64,000 nucleotides of DNA from Microglena sp. YARC (GCA_022414725.1 CM039462.1:95779188-95843187), one strand, 5' to 3'; shown: positions 21,805 to 32,419, counted from the stretch's first letter. The notes: a model not told the origin generated them from the sequence alone. Program-made: numbers and translations.

Positions 21805-22860
21805 CTATCCTGTTTAAACCTGTGTTGGTTGCTTTCATGGTTTGGTTCTATGCTTATGGAGCCATCAAATTGCCTCGCATCTGCTGTCATGGATAGCAGC
21901 GCATGGATGTGGGCTCCTACTGCACTGGTGGAAGCTGGACAACACAGCATGCCAGGCAGAGAGCAGCAGAGGGAGGACTGGAGGAGCCACTCTATGTACT
22001 CACATGTGATGCCTTTTTTTTGCATGTATGGTATGTGTGGCCGTGTTGCACATGTGCAAACGAGAGAACACAACATGCTGAGAGGGGAGCAGGAGGAGAA
22101 GGCTCAGCCTTAGCCCTATGCTGCTCCCTGCTCAGCATGTTTTGCTGAAGGGGCAGGGGGGGTTAAGATGCATTTATATGAGCGGGCTAGGGTACTCCTG
22201 TCATGTACCAGCCTGTGTTTGTGTTGCATGTTCTTCGAGACACTTGTCCTCCATCTGCTGTCATGGATGTGGGGGCGCATGGATGGGGGTTTCTGTTGCA
22301 CAGGTGGAAACAGGACTACAAGGCATGCCAAGCGGAGATCAGCAGCATGAGTCACTCAGCGTATTTACATGTCATGCCTTATTTAGTGTGCATGTATGGT
22401 GGTATGTGTGCTTGTGTTGTGCAGGTGGTTATAAAAAATATCTTAGGGTGGGCCTTCTTCTGCTGCTCCCCGCTCAGCATGTTGTGCTGAAGGGGTAGGG
22501 GGAGTTAAGATGCATTTATGAGTGGGCCGGGGTACTCCTGTCATGTACCAGCCTGTGTTGTATGTTCTTGGAAACATGTGTTGCCCCCCATCTGCTTTCA
22601 TGGATTGGGGCACATGGATGTGGGTTTCTGTTGCACAGGTGGAAGCAGGACTACAAGGCATGTCAAGCGGAGAGCAGCAGCAACAGGATTTATTCGACGT
22701 ATTCACATTTTGTGTTCGTGTGTGGTAGGTGTGCTTGTGTTGCGCAGGTGGAATCAACAGAGCACTACAGCGAGGAGCAGCAAAAGAAGCCATGTTGTGC
22801 CTTAGGGGCAGGGGATTTAAGGGGGGGGGGGGGGGGGGGGGAGGTGTATGTCTATGAATG
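21805..22860 (+). repeat. About 342-bp tandem repeat, three copies
   Basis: The second and third units share GTTAAGATGCATTTAT at 22162 and 22504, CTCCTGTCATGTACCAGCCT, TTCTGTTGCACAGGTGGAA and CAGGACTACAAGGCATG. The first unit is more diverged. The last copy ends in a G run at about 22,819-22,841. No protein is supported. Confidence 0.75.
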
Positions 22861-23100
22861 GACCTTCTAATGAAGTTATAATATTTTCGTTGACTGCATC
22901 TTGTAAGCTTCTATCAATTGACTCGTCGCACCGAGCACTACTTGTCATGATACCTATATGTATATGTTTGTAAACGTCCCTCCCAGGGCAGTGTAAAAAA
23001 TTAAAGCAGCTGCGCCCCATTTCCCCCCAATTCAAAGACCTGGTTACTAACGGATTTCGGGCCTGGTAACACAAGATCTACACATGGTTTACACACCCAG

Positions 23101-23284
23101 CTACAGGGGGTTTACACACCTAGTTACATAGGGTGTACCGACCACGTTACAGAGGGTTTACACACCTAGTTACGGAGCGTGTACAGCCATACTTACAGAG
23201 GGTGTACACACCTCGTTACGGAGGGTTTACAGCCATACTTACATAGGGTTTACAGCCATACTTACAGAAGGTTTACAGAGGTCT
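23101..23284. repeat. 23-bp tandem array, eight units
   Basis: Eight consecutive 23-bp units follow the pattern TTACRGAGGGTKTACA plus a variable 7-bp tail. To the right (23,285-23,500) the same words continue irregularly in inverted form (TGTAAAC, TCTGTAA), so the whole block is roughly palindromic at the kilobase-fraction scale. Confidence 0.8.
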
Positions 23285-23520
23285 GTAAACCAGAGTCTGT
23301 AACTACTACGTAACAAAGTATGTAAGCATTTACAGGCCGTTTGCAGCCTGCGCGTTTTAGCTCGTTTCTACCGTACCCCAACAGTGTGTTAACGGTCTGT
23401 AACCAAAGTCTGTAAATGGAGTAGAGTGCAGGTTTACAGAGCGTTTACAGCGTTTATCCCTGTAAACCCACTGTAAAACCTCTGTAATGGGGTCGGTAAA
23501 GGGCCCGAATATTGATAGTG

Positions 23521-23572
23521 CCTTCTGCTGCTGCCCTTGCGGACTTCTGAGCGCAAGGAACTGCAGGGCGTT
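23521..23572 (+). repeat. 52-bp direct repeat, copy 2
   Basis: Identical to 19455-19506. It lies 24 bp upstream of the ATG of the small acidic gene. Confidence 0.75.
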
Positions 23573-23595
23573 ATTGCTCTTGGCGCCTGATTGTC

Positions 23596-23872
23596 ATGGA
23601 CTCAACTCGTACCAAGGGTGGTCAGCAAACAATTCTGAGCTGTAAGTCATGTAGCCTGGTACCGTCGAGTGCATTCGCCAACCCCAACTGCATTGCCGGC
23701 CACTTGACCCCCTGCTGGTGTAGATGAGGATGATGATGATGAGCTGAGTGAGCTCAGCAGTGAGAGTGATGAGTCTGATAGGGACCCCGTCTCCGATGAC
23801 GATGAAGACATTGCTGGCATGCCTCCCCTGATGAATGACAACGAAGTGGACCCTTTCCTTGAGGGACTGTAG
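23596..23872 (+). CDS. Small two-exon gene for a 64-aa acidic protein
   Basis: Exon 1 (23596-23641) starts MDSTRTKGGQQTILS and ends at a perfect donor GTAAGT in phase 1. After an 82-bp intron ending GTGTAG, exon 2 (23724-23872) restores the phase and reads a run of D/E/S (DESDRDPVSDDDEDIAG) to MNDNEVDPFLEGL and a TAG stop. AATAAA at 23922-23927 could be a polyadenylation signal. Basic N-terminus with an acidic tail resembles the two ends of pogo/Tigger-type transposases with the catalytic middle missing, but that is inference; it may also be a genuine small acidic protein. Confidence 0.5.
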
Positions 23873-25080
23873 ATGCTGCAGCTTATTCCAAGTAGTAGCT
23901 GTCTAGGAATTATTTTGTCCAAATAAATAAACTTCTGTTGTGAATGCCAGATCTATTCCCAAGCTGGTGACATGTACATGACCAGGTTTTTCAGCTCTGC
24001 TTTATGAAAGTTGACTGCAATGTGGCATGCCAGTTAAGTTAAATTAAGGTGAAGAAGTAGCTTAGCTATATATGGATTGGGGCTGTTGTCAGGCACATTT
24101 TACTGTTTGGCTATAAATGGATAGTTACAGGGTTTGCACCCAAACCAAGCCTCCAAGTTGCTGATTTAAGTGATCTTCATGCCTCATATGTATTACAACT
24201 CTCAACTTCGTTTTTTGTAAAAATGCCCCCAAACTGTGACCTGGAAGTGGGAAAAAAACCGGAAGGTAAAAAACCGAAATGCTGTCAAAACCGGAGGTTT
24301 TTTGAAAAAAGAAACAAAAAGTGCGGTATTAAAAAATGGCCTAAAGAGTGGGCCGGAAGGGTAAAAAGAGAGTTTCGGTATGGCCAGCCAATCTCAGGAA
24401 GGCCATTGTCCTACCCTGCATACCCATCCGATACTTACGCGAATTCGTAAAATAGGAAAATCCTAAAATCTTCAAACATTCCCAAGAAAGCCGGTCAAAT
24501 CAGCCGGTTAATCTGACTGGCCTGAAATCTAAGCGACCCATGTTCGATTCCCGTCGGGGGCGGATTACCTCGGAGGGCACTTTTTAGCGTACGTATCTCA
24601 GGGTTGCGGACTGTGGACGCGGCGTTTTCATTTGTCGTTTCCCTACTGTCTTGTGGACTCAATCTAGGGACCTGGAGCATGTCTACGATTTCCCCTTCAA
24701 AATTCGCTTCTTCGTGCCTCTCATTGCTCATTGCATCAGCTCATTGTGCCTGACAAGGAAATCTACCATTTCGCACTAGTTCCTGCAGGTTGCGCACTAG
24801 CAACTGTAGCCTCGGGAGTTGCTGCACCTGCCTCCAGGGAACTTCGGGAAGTCAGTGAGCTAATAAGTTTATTAGCCTTGCAGGCCACCAAGTTGAATAA
24901 TAATGCCATGCCATGCTACATTGATTCTTGACCCCCCCCCAAATTAAATTGTACGGATAAGTAAGCAACTGCTTGTGCATCCATCACCAAGGAGGCTGCC
25001 ACTGCTGCTTGACGAACATTACATCACCCATGGGGCCGAACTCCAGGGGACACGCGTCGGCCCCCTTCTATTTGCTGCTA
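23723..25080. other. Mostly non-coding stretch after the acidic gene
   Basis: Apart from exon 2 above, no gene is supported. A possible tRNA-derived fragment with a good B-box (GTTCGATTCCC, about 24,543) lies in the middle but cannot be folded as a tRNA. Confidence 0.35.
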
Positions 25081-25084
25081 TGGT

Positions 25085-25158
25085 GCCCTGTTAGCTCGGT
25101 TGGTCATAGCGTGGTGCTAATAACGCCAAGGTCACCGGTACGAGACCGGCACGTGGCA
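25085..25158 (+). tRNA. tRNA-Ile(AAU)-like gene, possibly a pseudogene or SINE head
   Basis: It folds as a cloverleaf. The acceptor stem (GCCCTGT with ACGTGGC) has one mismatch. The A-box is TTAGCTCGGTTGG. The anticodon stem-loop is TGGTG-CTAATAA-CGCCA, giving anticodon AAT. The T-arm is CCGG-TACGAGA-CCGG. A T5 run at 25159-25163 would stop Pol III. The T-loop lacks the canonical TTCGA and several arms have one mismatch, so it may be decayed or tRNA-derived rather than a working tRNA. Confidence 0.5.
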
Positions 25159-25629
25159 TTTTTGATCTCATTTACCCTGCCATATATCCTGTTTGCATGT
25201 ATCGTATCAAACAGCACACGATAAAACTCTATACCAGCACAATGTATCCCGGTAAACACGATATATCGTACGATAACCCCGAAAATATGGTATGATGCAA
25301 GTTTAATATCCGATCCGGTACACGATATAATACATATCGTTTGATACAAAGCTTGGCAGCCCTATGTATAGCGCGCTATACACACCACGCATGTAGAACA
25401 ACCTTGTTTGGGGCTACTTGCCACCTTCCTATAGCCTATTTGGCCTACCCCATATACATTCATACAATACAAAATATATTTATCCTATTTGGCCCATCCC
25501 TGGACTGTAACATAACACAACATGAGGTGCCAATTTTTAGCCATTAGGATAGCTTATATTGCAACCAGGGTTGTTCAGGACGCTGCGTCCTCCGTCGCAG
25601 TCGCAACGTCGAAGGCTCCGTTGCAGCGT

Positions 25630-25735
25630 GGGGAGGGTCCGTTGCGTCGCAGGACGCAGGGTATACAATTGGTTGTGTCTCAGGCAGCAGAGCTTGGGGT
25701 CCTCCTGAAGTACCCTGCTTGCCACCTCCGGTAGT
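25630..25735 (-). repeat. Dispersed repeat, copy 2 (inverted relative to 21,541)
   Basis: The reverse complement carries TACTTCAGGAGGACCCC and TGCGACGCAACGGACCCT as at 21,541-21,625. The sequence to its left (GGTTGTTCAGGACGCTGCGT, about 25,568) resembles an inverted motif at 29,500-29,516. Confidence 0.5.
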
Positions 25736-25740
25736 AACAA

Positions 25741-26300
25741 AACAACAACAGCAGCAGCGTCTGCGACTACTTGGCTGTCCCAGACTGCCTTACCCTACTG
25801 GCTGAGGCCATGCCTGCAGACTGGAACCAAGAACAAAATGATTCCTATACATTACTTGACATGCTTTCCAGAGTTGGCAGGCTGTGAGAAGTTGCCTCTG
25901 TTGTATCAATGATAGGGTCAAGTGTATTTTAACATAATGTTTTAAATGTCGATGCTACTGCGGAAGATGGCCAACAGCCTTACAGGCCATGTGACCAGGG
26001 TACAGAGTTCAAGAAGAGTGGGGCAGTGCAAATCTAGAGGGCTTCATGCATCTCTTAACTCACCTGGAGACTGACAAATGAATCAACAATTCGACAGCCA
26101 CAATCACCAGTCCGTCATGTTTTTTGTAGAGCAGATGTTCGGACAGCATGGTTGATGCAGGTTGCCAGTACGCAGACCTGGTCCTTTTTGAACTGGTAGA
26201 TGAAATAGGGTCATACAACATATCACCATGGCATGCAATCCACAGCCAAGGAAGGGAAGGTGGTGGCCTGCCAAGGTGGATATATGTGTCAAGTTCAGAA
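25741..26300. other. Spacer before the histone pair
   Basis: No supported gene or repeat seen. Confidence 0.4.
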
Positions 26301-26305
26301 GTAGT

Positions 26306-26321
26306 GGTGTTGAAAAACACC
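26306..26321 (-). terminator. Histone 3' stem-loop of H2B
   Basis: On the minus strand GGTGTT-TTTC-AACACC forms a 6-bp stem with a 4-nt loop 50 nt after the stop codon. This is the SLBP-type element that ends replication-dependent histone mRNAs in animals and green algae. Confidence 0.88.
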
Positions 26322-26370
26322 GGTTTGTTCGTAGCGAAATGAAATGACTGAAATGTAGCCCAGTCAGCGC

Positions 26371-26739
26371 TTAAGCGGAAGTGAACTTGGTGACGGCCTT
26401 TGTGCCCTCGGACACAGCGTGCTTGGCGAGCTCTCCAGGCAGCACCAGACGCACAGCAGTCTGAATCTCGCGAGAAGTCACGGTGGGCTTCTTATTGTAG
26501 CGAGCCAGACGGGCGGCCTCGGAGGCGATTTTATCGAAGATATCGTTGATGAAGGAGTTGAGGATGCCCATGGCCTTGGAGCTGATGCCAGTGTCGGGGT
26601 GGACCTGCTTCAGCACCTTGTAGATGTAGATCTTGTAGGTCTCGGCCTTGGCCATCTTCTTGGCCTTTTTCTTGCCCTCCGCAGTCTTGGCGGGGGCGGC
26701 CTTCTTGGCGGGAGCCTTCTCAGCAGCTTTGGGTGCCAT
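26371..26739 (-). CDS. H2B: Histone H2B
   Basis: 122 aa from the ATG at 26739; the frame is open further upstream but the start [13 protein letters not shown] fits H2B. A short Lys/Ala-rich tail leads into the histone fold ([20 protein letters not shown], then [20 protein letters not shown]) and the family signature [20 protein letters not shown]. The C-terminal AVTKFTSA holds the conserved ubiquitination lysine. It pairs with H2A in the nucleosome core. It has no intron, a shorter N-tail than many algal H2Bs, and a stem-loop 3' end. It is divergently paired with H2A over a 294-bp shared promoter, the usual arrangement for S-phase histones. Confidence 0.98.
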   Translation of the reverse strand: MAPKAAEKAPAKKAAPAKTAEGKKKAKKMAKAETYKIYIYKVLKQVHPDTGISSKAMGILNSFINDIFDKIASEAARLARYNKKPTVTSREIQTAVRLVLPGELAKHAVSEGTKAVTKFTSA

Positions 26740-27033
26740 AATTGCAAATTGGGAATTGAGGTAAGAGGTATCGTTCTGGGGTTCTATGACGCTGATGCGA
26801 AGATTATGTAGTCGTTCAGTCAAGGCCAGGGCCAGCGCGAACAGCGGATCAGCAGGACATGACCGAACCGGGGCGAATTGAAAGGGTCTAGATGGGTCTA
26901 GAGCGGCCTCGGATCAGCAGGACCCGTCGCGGGAGTATGTATTCGCCCTCGAAGCATTATATAGCTCGCCTTTCCCTTCGCTCGCTTATTGCTACTCTCG
27001 CCTATCACTTCAAAATCAACCAAACACTACATA
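26740..27033. promoter_or_regulatory. Bidirectional H2B/H2A promoter
   Basis: The 294-bp spacer separates the two start codons. TATATA at 26958-26963 serves H2A, 71 bp before its ATG. A 14-bp direct repeat CGGATCAGCAGGAC occurs at 26845-26858 and 26910-26923, and GGGTCTAGA is duplicated between them; these are candidate shared histone-gene control elements. No clear TATA box is seen facing H2B. Confidence 0.7.
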
Positions 27034-27423
27034 ATGGCAGGCAAAACTGGAAGCCGTGGAGGCAAGAAGTCTGTTTCTCGCAGCTCCAAGGCTGGACTTC
27101 AGTTCCCTGTGGGCCGTGTTGCCCGCTACCTGAAGAAGGGCAAATTCGCCGAGCGCGTTGGCGCTGGTGCCCCTGTGTACCTGGCTGCCGTTCTCGAGTA
27201 CTTGTGTGCTGAGGTCCTGGAGCTTGCTGGCAACGCTGCCCGCGACAACAAGAAGACCAGGATCGTCCCCCGCCACGTCCAGCTGGCAATCCGTAACGAC
27301 GAGGAGCTGTCCAAGCTGCTGGGCTCCGTCACCATCGCCAATGGTGGAGTTCTGCCCAACATACACTCTGTGCTGCTCCCCAAGAAGTCGTCCAAGAAGG
27401 ACGTGGAATCCGCCTCTGTTTAA
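27034..27423 (+). CDS. H2A: Histone H2A
   Basis: 129 aa from the ATG at 27034, beginning [20 protein letters not shown]. The signature [20 protein letters not shown] opens the fold, followed by the acidic-patch region [20 protein letters not shown] and the docking domain [20 protein letters not shown]. The C-terminus KKDVESASV lacks an SQ(E/D) motif, so it is a canonical H2A rather than H2A.X, and the M6/loop features of H2A.Z are absent. It has no intron, it is expressed with H2B from the shared promoter, and its stem-loop is 33 nt after the stop. Confidence 0.98.
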   Translation: MAGKTGSRGGKKSVSRSSKAGLQFPVGRVARYLKKGKFAERVGAGAPVYLAAVLEYLCAEVLELAGNAARDNKKTRIVPRHVQLAIRNDEELSKLLGSVTIANGGVLPNIHSVLLPKKSSKKDVESASV

Positions 27424-27456
27424 ACCGTCACGAACTTTCGTTCAAATCAACCAACC

Positions 27457-27472
27457 GGTGTTTTTAAACACC
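27457..27472 (+). terminator. Histone 3' stem-loop of H2A
   Basis: GGTGTT-TTTA-AACACC: a 6-bp stem and 4-nt loop, with the same stem as in the H2B copy, followed by ACCAAAC. Confidence 0.9.
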
Positions 27473-27990
27473 ACCAAACCCGAACATGCATAATGGACAT
27501 TTAGTGATCAGACCGAACATCGACATGTATGAAGAGCTACCTGTAGACCCCACCGTACTGTCGAGTACCTCCTCAGGATGAGACCTGGAGGCCAGTTGGC
27601 AGAACCTCACTTTATCTGTGTAACATTTCCCTGTGACATGTTCTTCGGGTACAAACTCAGCGACCCTATCGGTAAAACGATTGTTGGGTGTTCAGTGTTT
27701 TTCCGTTCTATCTCCAGATTACATTACATTACATGTTAAAGTCTACTTGACACCGCGAGGGTGTATGAGACTCTGTGCTTTAAACAAAAAGAAAAAGCAC
27801 CCACAAAGCAAAAAACCCCATTACATCAGGGGTGTGTCGAGGACAAACAAACCAAACTCCCAACCACCGTTTTGGTGGCGTAGGTATTAAACCCCATAGA
27901 GCCGGACCCAGATCTCAACCACTTACAGTGGCGGAGGTAAGAAGCTAACAAATGAGAAGTCACAAGAAGAAGAAAAAAAGGGATGATAAA
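27473..27990. other. Spacer after H2A
   Basis: No gene is supported; A-rich DNA toward 27,800 and the 3' flank of a LINE fragment. Confidence 0.4.
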
Positions 27991-28422
27991 TTACGGTGCC
28001 ACTAAGCAGTCCAGGGCTTCCTGTCTTGCTCTTCTACAAGTAGAAAGATAGTCGGCTAGGTTGCTCCAAAAAGACTTAGTGCCATTTCCATTCATAAAGG
28101 TTCTGAATGTGGAATCGCAGAATTCCACATTCCATACGGTTAAGTTGGTATCCTCATGGACATGCCTATAAATATCTGTAAACAGCTTCTGGTAGCGGAG
28201 GCGAATATCATTATAAAAAGGGCACTCAAACATATGCATTTCATCCTCAGGTTTTTGGAACCCACACATTTGACAGTGTCTCATTGAGCGAGGGATGTGT
28301 GCTCTATCCACCACCCTCATTCTTTCTGTGTTCAGCCAATGGGATAAAACAGATAAAACAGATAAAACAGATAAAACATGGTTGGGCAAGTTCCCACATA
28401 ATGGCATCCTCGGAATTTCCAC
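27991..28422 (-). pseudogene. LINE reverse transcriptase C-terminal fragment
   Basis: The peptide contains CQMCGFQKPEDEMHMFECPF (C-x2-C, H, C), the zinc-binding motif found at the C-terminus of many LINE reverse transcriptases, followed by RLRYQKLFTDIY. Upstream the frame runs into a 9-bp AGATAAAAC microrepeat (28341-28377), so only the 3' end of an element remains. The palm domain is absent here. Confidence 0.6.
28341..28377 (+). repeat. 9-bp microrepeat (AGATAAAAC)4
   Basis: Four consecutive copies, splitting the LINE fragment. Confidence 0.85.
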
Positions 28423-28485
28423 ACAGGGATTGTCTGATAGTCAAAATTCAGTGTTTCAACCCCTTTCACCCTACAACCCACCCAC

Positions 28486-28815
28486 CCAAGAGGTAGATAC
28501 TTATTGCATAAGGTCCAAAGTGGTGCCAATGGACTGCTCTTGCCTAGGTCTACTCATGGGTGGTCTCAGAATGTCATTTGGAGGTCTGAGTAAAAAGTTA
28601 GAAAACAACTGAGGAAGGCTAACCCCATTCACCCACCCACCCAAGGGGTAGATACTTATTGCATTCACCCACCCAAGGGGTAGATACTTATTGCACAAGG
28701 TCCAAAGTGGTACCAATGGACTGCCCTTACCAAGGCCTACTCAAGGGTGGTCTCAAAATGTCATTTGGAGGTCCGACTAAAAAGTTAGAAAAAAACCTGA
28801 GGAGGGTTGCCCCCC
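28486..28815 (+). repeat. Tandem duplication of about 170-185 bp
   Basis: Two copies share GGTAGATACTTATTGCA, AAGGTCCAAAGTGGT and GTCATTTGGAGGTC. A short 5' segment with CACCCACCCAAGGGGTAGAT is present once more between them. Confidence 0.75.
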
Positions 28816-29151
28816 CCCCCTTATATGAGGTGCCCAGAATGACCTGAAAAATGTCTCATAATATCGCAATGATACATGCGATTACAGCCCCATTATCAGA
28901 AAAAATCAATCGGGAGAATGAAATTGTTGGAGGCTTTGACACCTCATGACCCGTTGTATAATTAAATGCTTACAGGGCACCCGTCCGTAAATATATTATG
29001 TGGGGTTCACTTCATCAATGTTTTTGTTAAGTCCTTCTAATCACGGTTGGGAAAGTCCCTTAAACCTATTTGGCCTACCCCTGGACTGTAATGTACACAC
29101 GTACAACCTCAGTGGGTATCACACGGGGGGACTTGGAACAGGAGGACGGTG

Positions 29152-29311
29152 CAAGGTACTACAAAGCGCTCGTTATCGCGATTTCGCGCAAGCTTTTTGA
29201 GCCCCACTGCGCGAAACGCACAGTTTCTTCAACTCCCTGTGGGCGCAGCGAGCAGTTTGTGCGCTCTTTGCACTAAAAGCGCTGACCATTTTTACAAAAT
29301 GTTGTACCCTG
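29152..29311 (-). mobile_element. CAGGG-ended MITE, copy 1 (160 bp)
   Basis: Flanked by a perfect 8-bp duplication GGACGGTG (29144-29151 and 29312-29319). The reverse complement starts CAGGGTACAAC and the left end reads CAAGGTACTAC, giving imperfect inverted ends. The internal core CTGTGGGCGCAGCG and TTTTTGAGCC-like words are shared with copies at 34,119, 49,536 and 62,323. The 8-bp duplication points to the hAT superfamily. Confidence 0.8.
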
Positions 29312-29529
29312 GGACGGTGAGCAGCCTAGAGTTGGCCGACACACCGTGTAATAATCCAATCTTGAGAAGCAACTGTTTACATAATCTTTGTCGCATGGTA
29401 CTACGTGAAGACGTTTCACTGCGTCTCACTGCGTCCGACCTACTGGATCTGCGCCTGAGACGCACGGACCCTCACGAACCTGCGAATGAGACGAAAGACG
29501 CAGTGTCTTGAACAACCCCAGTGCCAATC

Positions 29530-30115
29530 TCTATCGTCCATGTGGAATGGGGGGTCCTATCGTCCACCTAGTATGGGGGGTCTACCTGGTATGGGGGGCC
29601 CTATCGTCCACCTAGTATGGGGGGTCCACCTGGTATGGGGGGTCCTATCGTCCACCTAGTACGGGGGGTCCACCTGGTATGGGGGTTCCTATCGTCCACC
29701 TAGTATGGGAGGTCCACCTGGTATGGGGGGTCCTATCGTCCACCTAGTATGGGGGGTCCACCTTGTATGGGGGTCCTATCGTCCACCTAGTATGGGGGTC
29801 CACCTGGTATGGGGGGCTCTATCGTCCACCTGGTATGGGGGTCCTATCGTCCACCTAGTATGGGGGTCCTATCGTCCACCTAGTATGGGGGGTGAACCTG
29901 GTATGGGGGTCCTATCGTCCACCTAGTATTGGGGGTCCACCTGGTATGGGGGGTCCTATCGTTCACCTATTATGGGGGGTCCACCTGGTATGGGGGGTCC
30001 TATCGTTCACCTAGTATGGGGGGTCCACCTGGTATGGGGGGTCCTATCGTCCACCTAGTATGGGGGGTCCACCTGGTATGGGGGGTCCTATCGTCCACCT
30101 AGTATGGGGGGTCAA
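29530..30115 (+). repeat. 44-bp G-rich minisatellite
   Basis: The unit combines TCCTATCGTCCACCTAGTAT and GGTCCACCTGGTAT with G runs, about 13 copies. Reading frames such as GGPIVHLVWG are repeat artefacts. Confidence 0.88.
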
Positions 30116-30149
30116 ACCCCTGCCTCCTTTCCTCATCCACCACCTTGAC

Positions 30150-31680
30150 CTGACCAGGAGGCTTCTGCTGGTCTCTGGACAGTGATGTGGCTGCTACCTT
30201 ACTCACTTGGCTGCTACCTTATAAATAGAGGGTGACTTCAAAACTCTCCACCCTTCATCCACCCTCTTTACTTGATTAGGTGGCTTGTGCTGATCTCTGG
30301 AAAGTCACTTGGCTGCAACCTTCTATATATATATATATAGCTATATATATAGCTATATATATATATATACCTTCTTTACATACATAGTGAGTGCTACACC
30401 AAAGCCCCCTAGAGGAATGGGCAGTGGGGTTGCATGCTCCCTTTCTTACCAGGTTACTTGTGCTGGTCTCTGGACAGTCACTAAGCTATCACCTTATAAT
30501 TGAAAGCCCCCCGCCCTTAATCTTGAGGAATGGACTGTGGGGTCGCATGCTCACTTTCTTGCGAGGATGCTTGTGCTGGTCTCTGGACAGTCACTTGGCT
30601 GCTACCTTCTAATGGAAAACAGGCAATCCCCTCTTCCTCCAGGGGAATGGCACGCTGGGCTGCAGCTTGCCATCGACCTGACCAAAAACCCTCGACCTGA
30701 CCAGGTGGCTTGTGCTGCTCTCTGGACAGTCACTTGGATGCAACCTTCTAATTATAGGGCTATACCCAAGCCCTCCAACCTTCCTCCAGGTGATTGGCAC
30801 GTTGGGCTGTATCTCCCCTTCCGTTCCTGTCGTCCACCAGCACATTCCTCCTCCACCCCCTCGACCTGACCAGGTGGCTTGTGCTGCTCTCTGGCTGGAC
30901 TGTCTTGTTTTGTGCTGGCTAGACCGACTGGCTTGTGCTGCTGGGCGGTCTGGCTGCTGGGCGGTCTGGCTGGACTGGCTTGTGCTGCTCTCTGGCTGGA
31001 CAGTCACTTGGCTGCTGCCTTCACATCGAACCCCCTTCACTCTTCCCTCTTTTTCTAGGGGAATGGCATGTTGGGCTGTATCTTCCCTCTCTTACGCGGA
31101 TGCTTGTGCTGGTCTCTGGACAGTCACTTGGCCGCTACCTAATAATTGAAATCCCTTCACTCTTCCTCCAGGGGATTGGTGCATTGAGCTGTTTCTGCCC
31201 ACTCTTACTAGGTTGCTTGTGCTGGTCTCTGGACAGTCACTTGGCTATTACCTTCACATTGATCCCCCTTCACTATTTTCCCAGAGGAATGGCGCCTTAT
31301 GCTGTATCTTCTCTCTCTTACGTGGTTGCTTGTGCTGCTCTATAGACAGTCACTTGGCTGCTACCTTATAATAGAAATCCCTTCACTCTTCCTCCAGGGG
31401 AATGGCACATCGAGATGTATCTTCAATCTCTTACGTGCTTGCTTGTGCTGGTTTCTGGACACTCACTTGGCTATCACCTTATAATTGAAAACAGGCAATC
31501 CACTCTTCCTCCAGGTGATTGGCACGTTGGGCTGCAGCTTCCCCTCTGTTCCTGTCGTCCACCAGCACATTCCTATGTTGCCTGTGCTGGTCTCTGGAAA
31601 CTCACTTGGCTGCCACCTTATAATTGAATCCCTTCACTCTCATTCCAGGGGAATGGCACGCTGGGCTGTACCTTCCAAAA
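30150..31680 (-). repeat. 113-bp array carrying the 3' edge of gene A exon 4 and its donor
   Basis: About 13 units. On the minus strand most contain AGCCAAGTGACTGTCCAGAG encoding SQVTVQRP, then a GTAAGAG donor. The peptide matches the 3' end of gene A exon 4 (SSQVTVQRP), and the donor occupies the equivalent position. On the plus strand each unit also has a polypyrimidine-(C/T)AG-GGGAATGG word. The copies lie downstream (in transcription sense) of the intact exon. Confidence 0.75.
30323..30370. repeat. AT dinucleotide microsatellite
   Basis: (TA)n interrupted by two GC steps. Confidence 0.9.
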
Positions 31681-31689
31681 TGTTCCTCC

Positions 31690-32360
31690 CGCCCACCTGG
31701 GCTAGCGGCTCACCCCTCCCCACCCACCGCCACCTCGGCGAGGTGGAGGAGCTTCTTCACCCCCACTGCTATCCCCCGAACCATTGGATTCGCTACTAGG
31801 TGGTGCCCGCGTCGACCGTCCAGATGGGGGACTTTCCCTTGGCTTCCTACCTCCCAGCTGGTCTAGCGGATCGCCCCCCCCCCCCACACACACACACCTT
31901 CCCCCCCGCCCTCCCCTTAACGTGGTGGAAGAGCTTCTTCACCGCCACTGCTATCCCCCGAACCATTGGATTCGCTACTAGGTGGTGCCCGCGTCGACAG
32001 TCCAGTTGGGGGGACTTTCCCTTGGCTTCCTACCTCCCAGCTGGTCTAGCGGATCGCCCCCCCCCCCCCCACCACCACCACCACCTTCCCCCCCGCCCTC
32101 CCCTTAACGTGGTGGAGGAGCTTCTTCACCCCCACTGCTATCCCCTGAGCCACTGATTCGCTTCTAGGTGGTGCCCGCGTCGACTGTCCAGTTGGGGGGC
32201 TTACCCTTAAGTTCCTACCGCCCAGCTGGTCTAGCGGATCGACTCCCTCGCCCCCCCCCACCTCGACGAGGTGGAGGAGCTTCTTCACCCCCACTGCTAT
32301 CCCCCGAACCACTGGATTCGCTGCTGGGTGGTGCCCGCGTCGACCGTCCAGCTGGGGGGG
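31690..32360 (-). repeat. About 180-bp array with RSTRAPPSSES-coding core
   Basis: Four units start at about 31,799, 31,982, 32,168 and 32,330 with GTGGTGCCCGCGTCGA. On the minus strand one frame reads GRSTRAPPSSESSGSGD and EEAPPPRRGGG. C runs break the frame in two units. Whether this is exon or intron of gene A is undecided. Confidence 0.6.
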
Positions 32361-32419
32361 GTCCCCTCCCTTGGCCCCTGCCTCCGGCCCCTGCTCCTCG
32401 ACCACCAGATCGACCTGAC

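Noticed and set aside
24510..24570. Second tRNA gene
   Set aside because: The B-box is perfect but the T-stem, anticodon stem and acceptor do not pair.
29530..30115. CRISPR array or similar direct-repeat system
   Set aside because: The G-rich minisatellite and other arrays here have degenerate, spacer-less units and lie in a eukaryotic genome.
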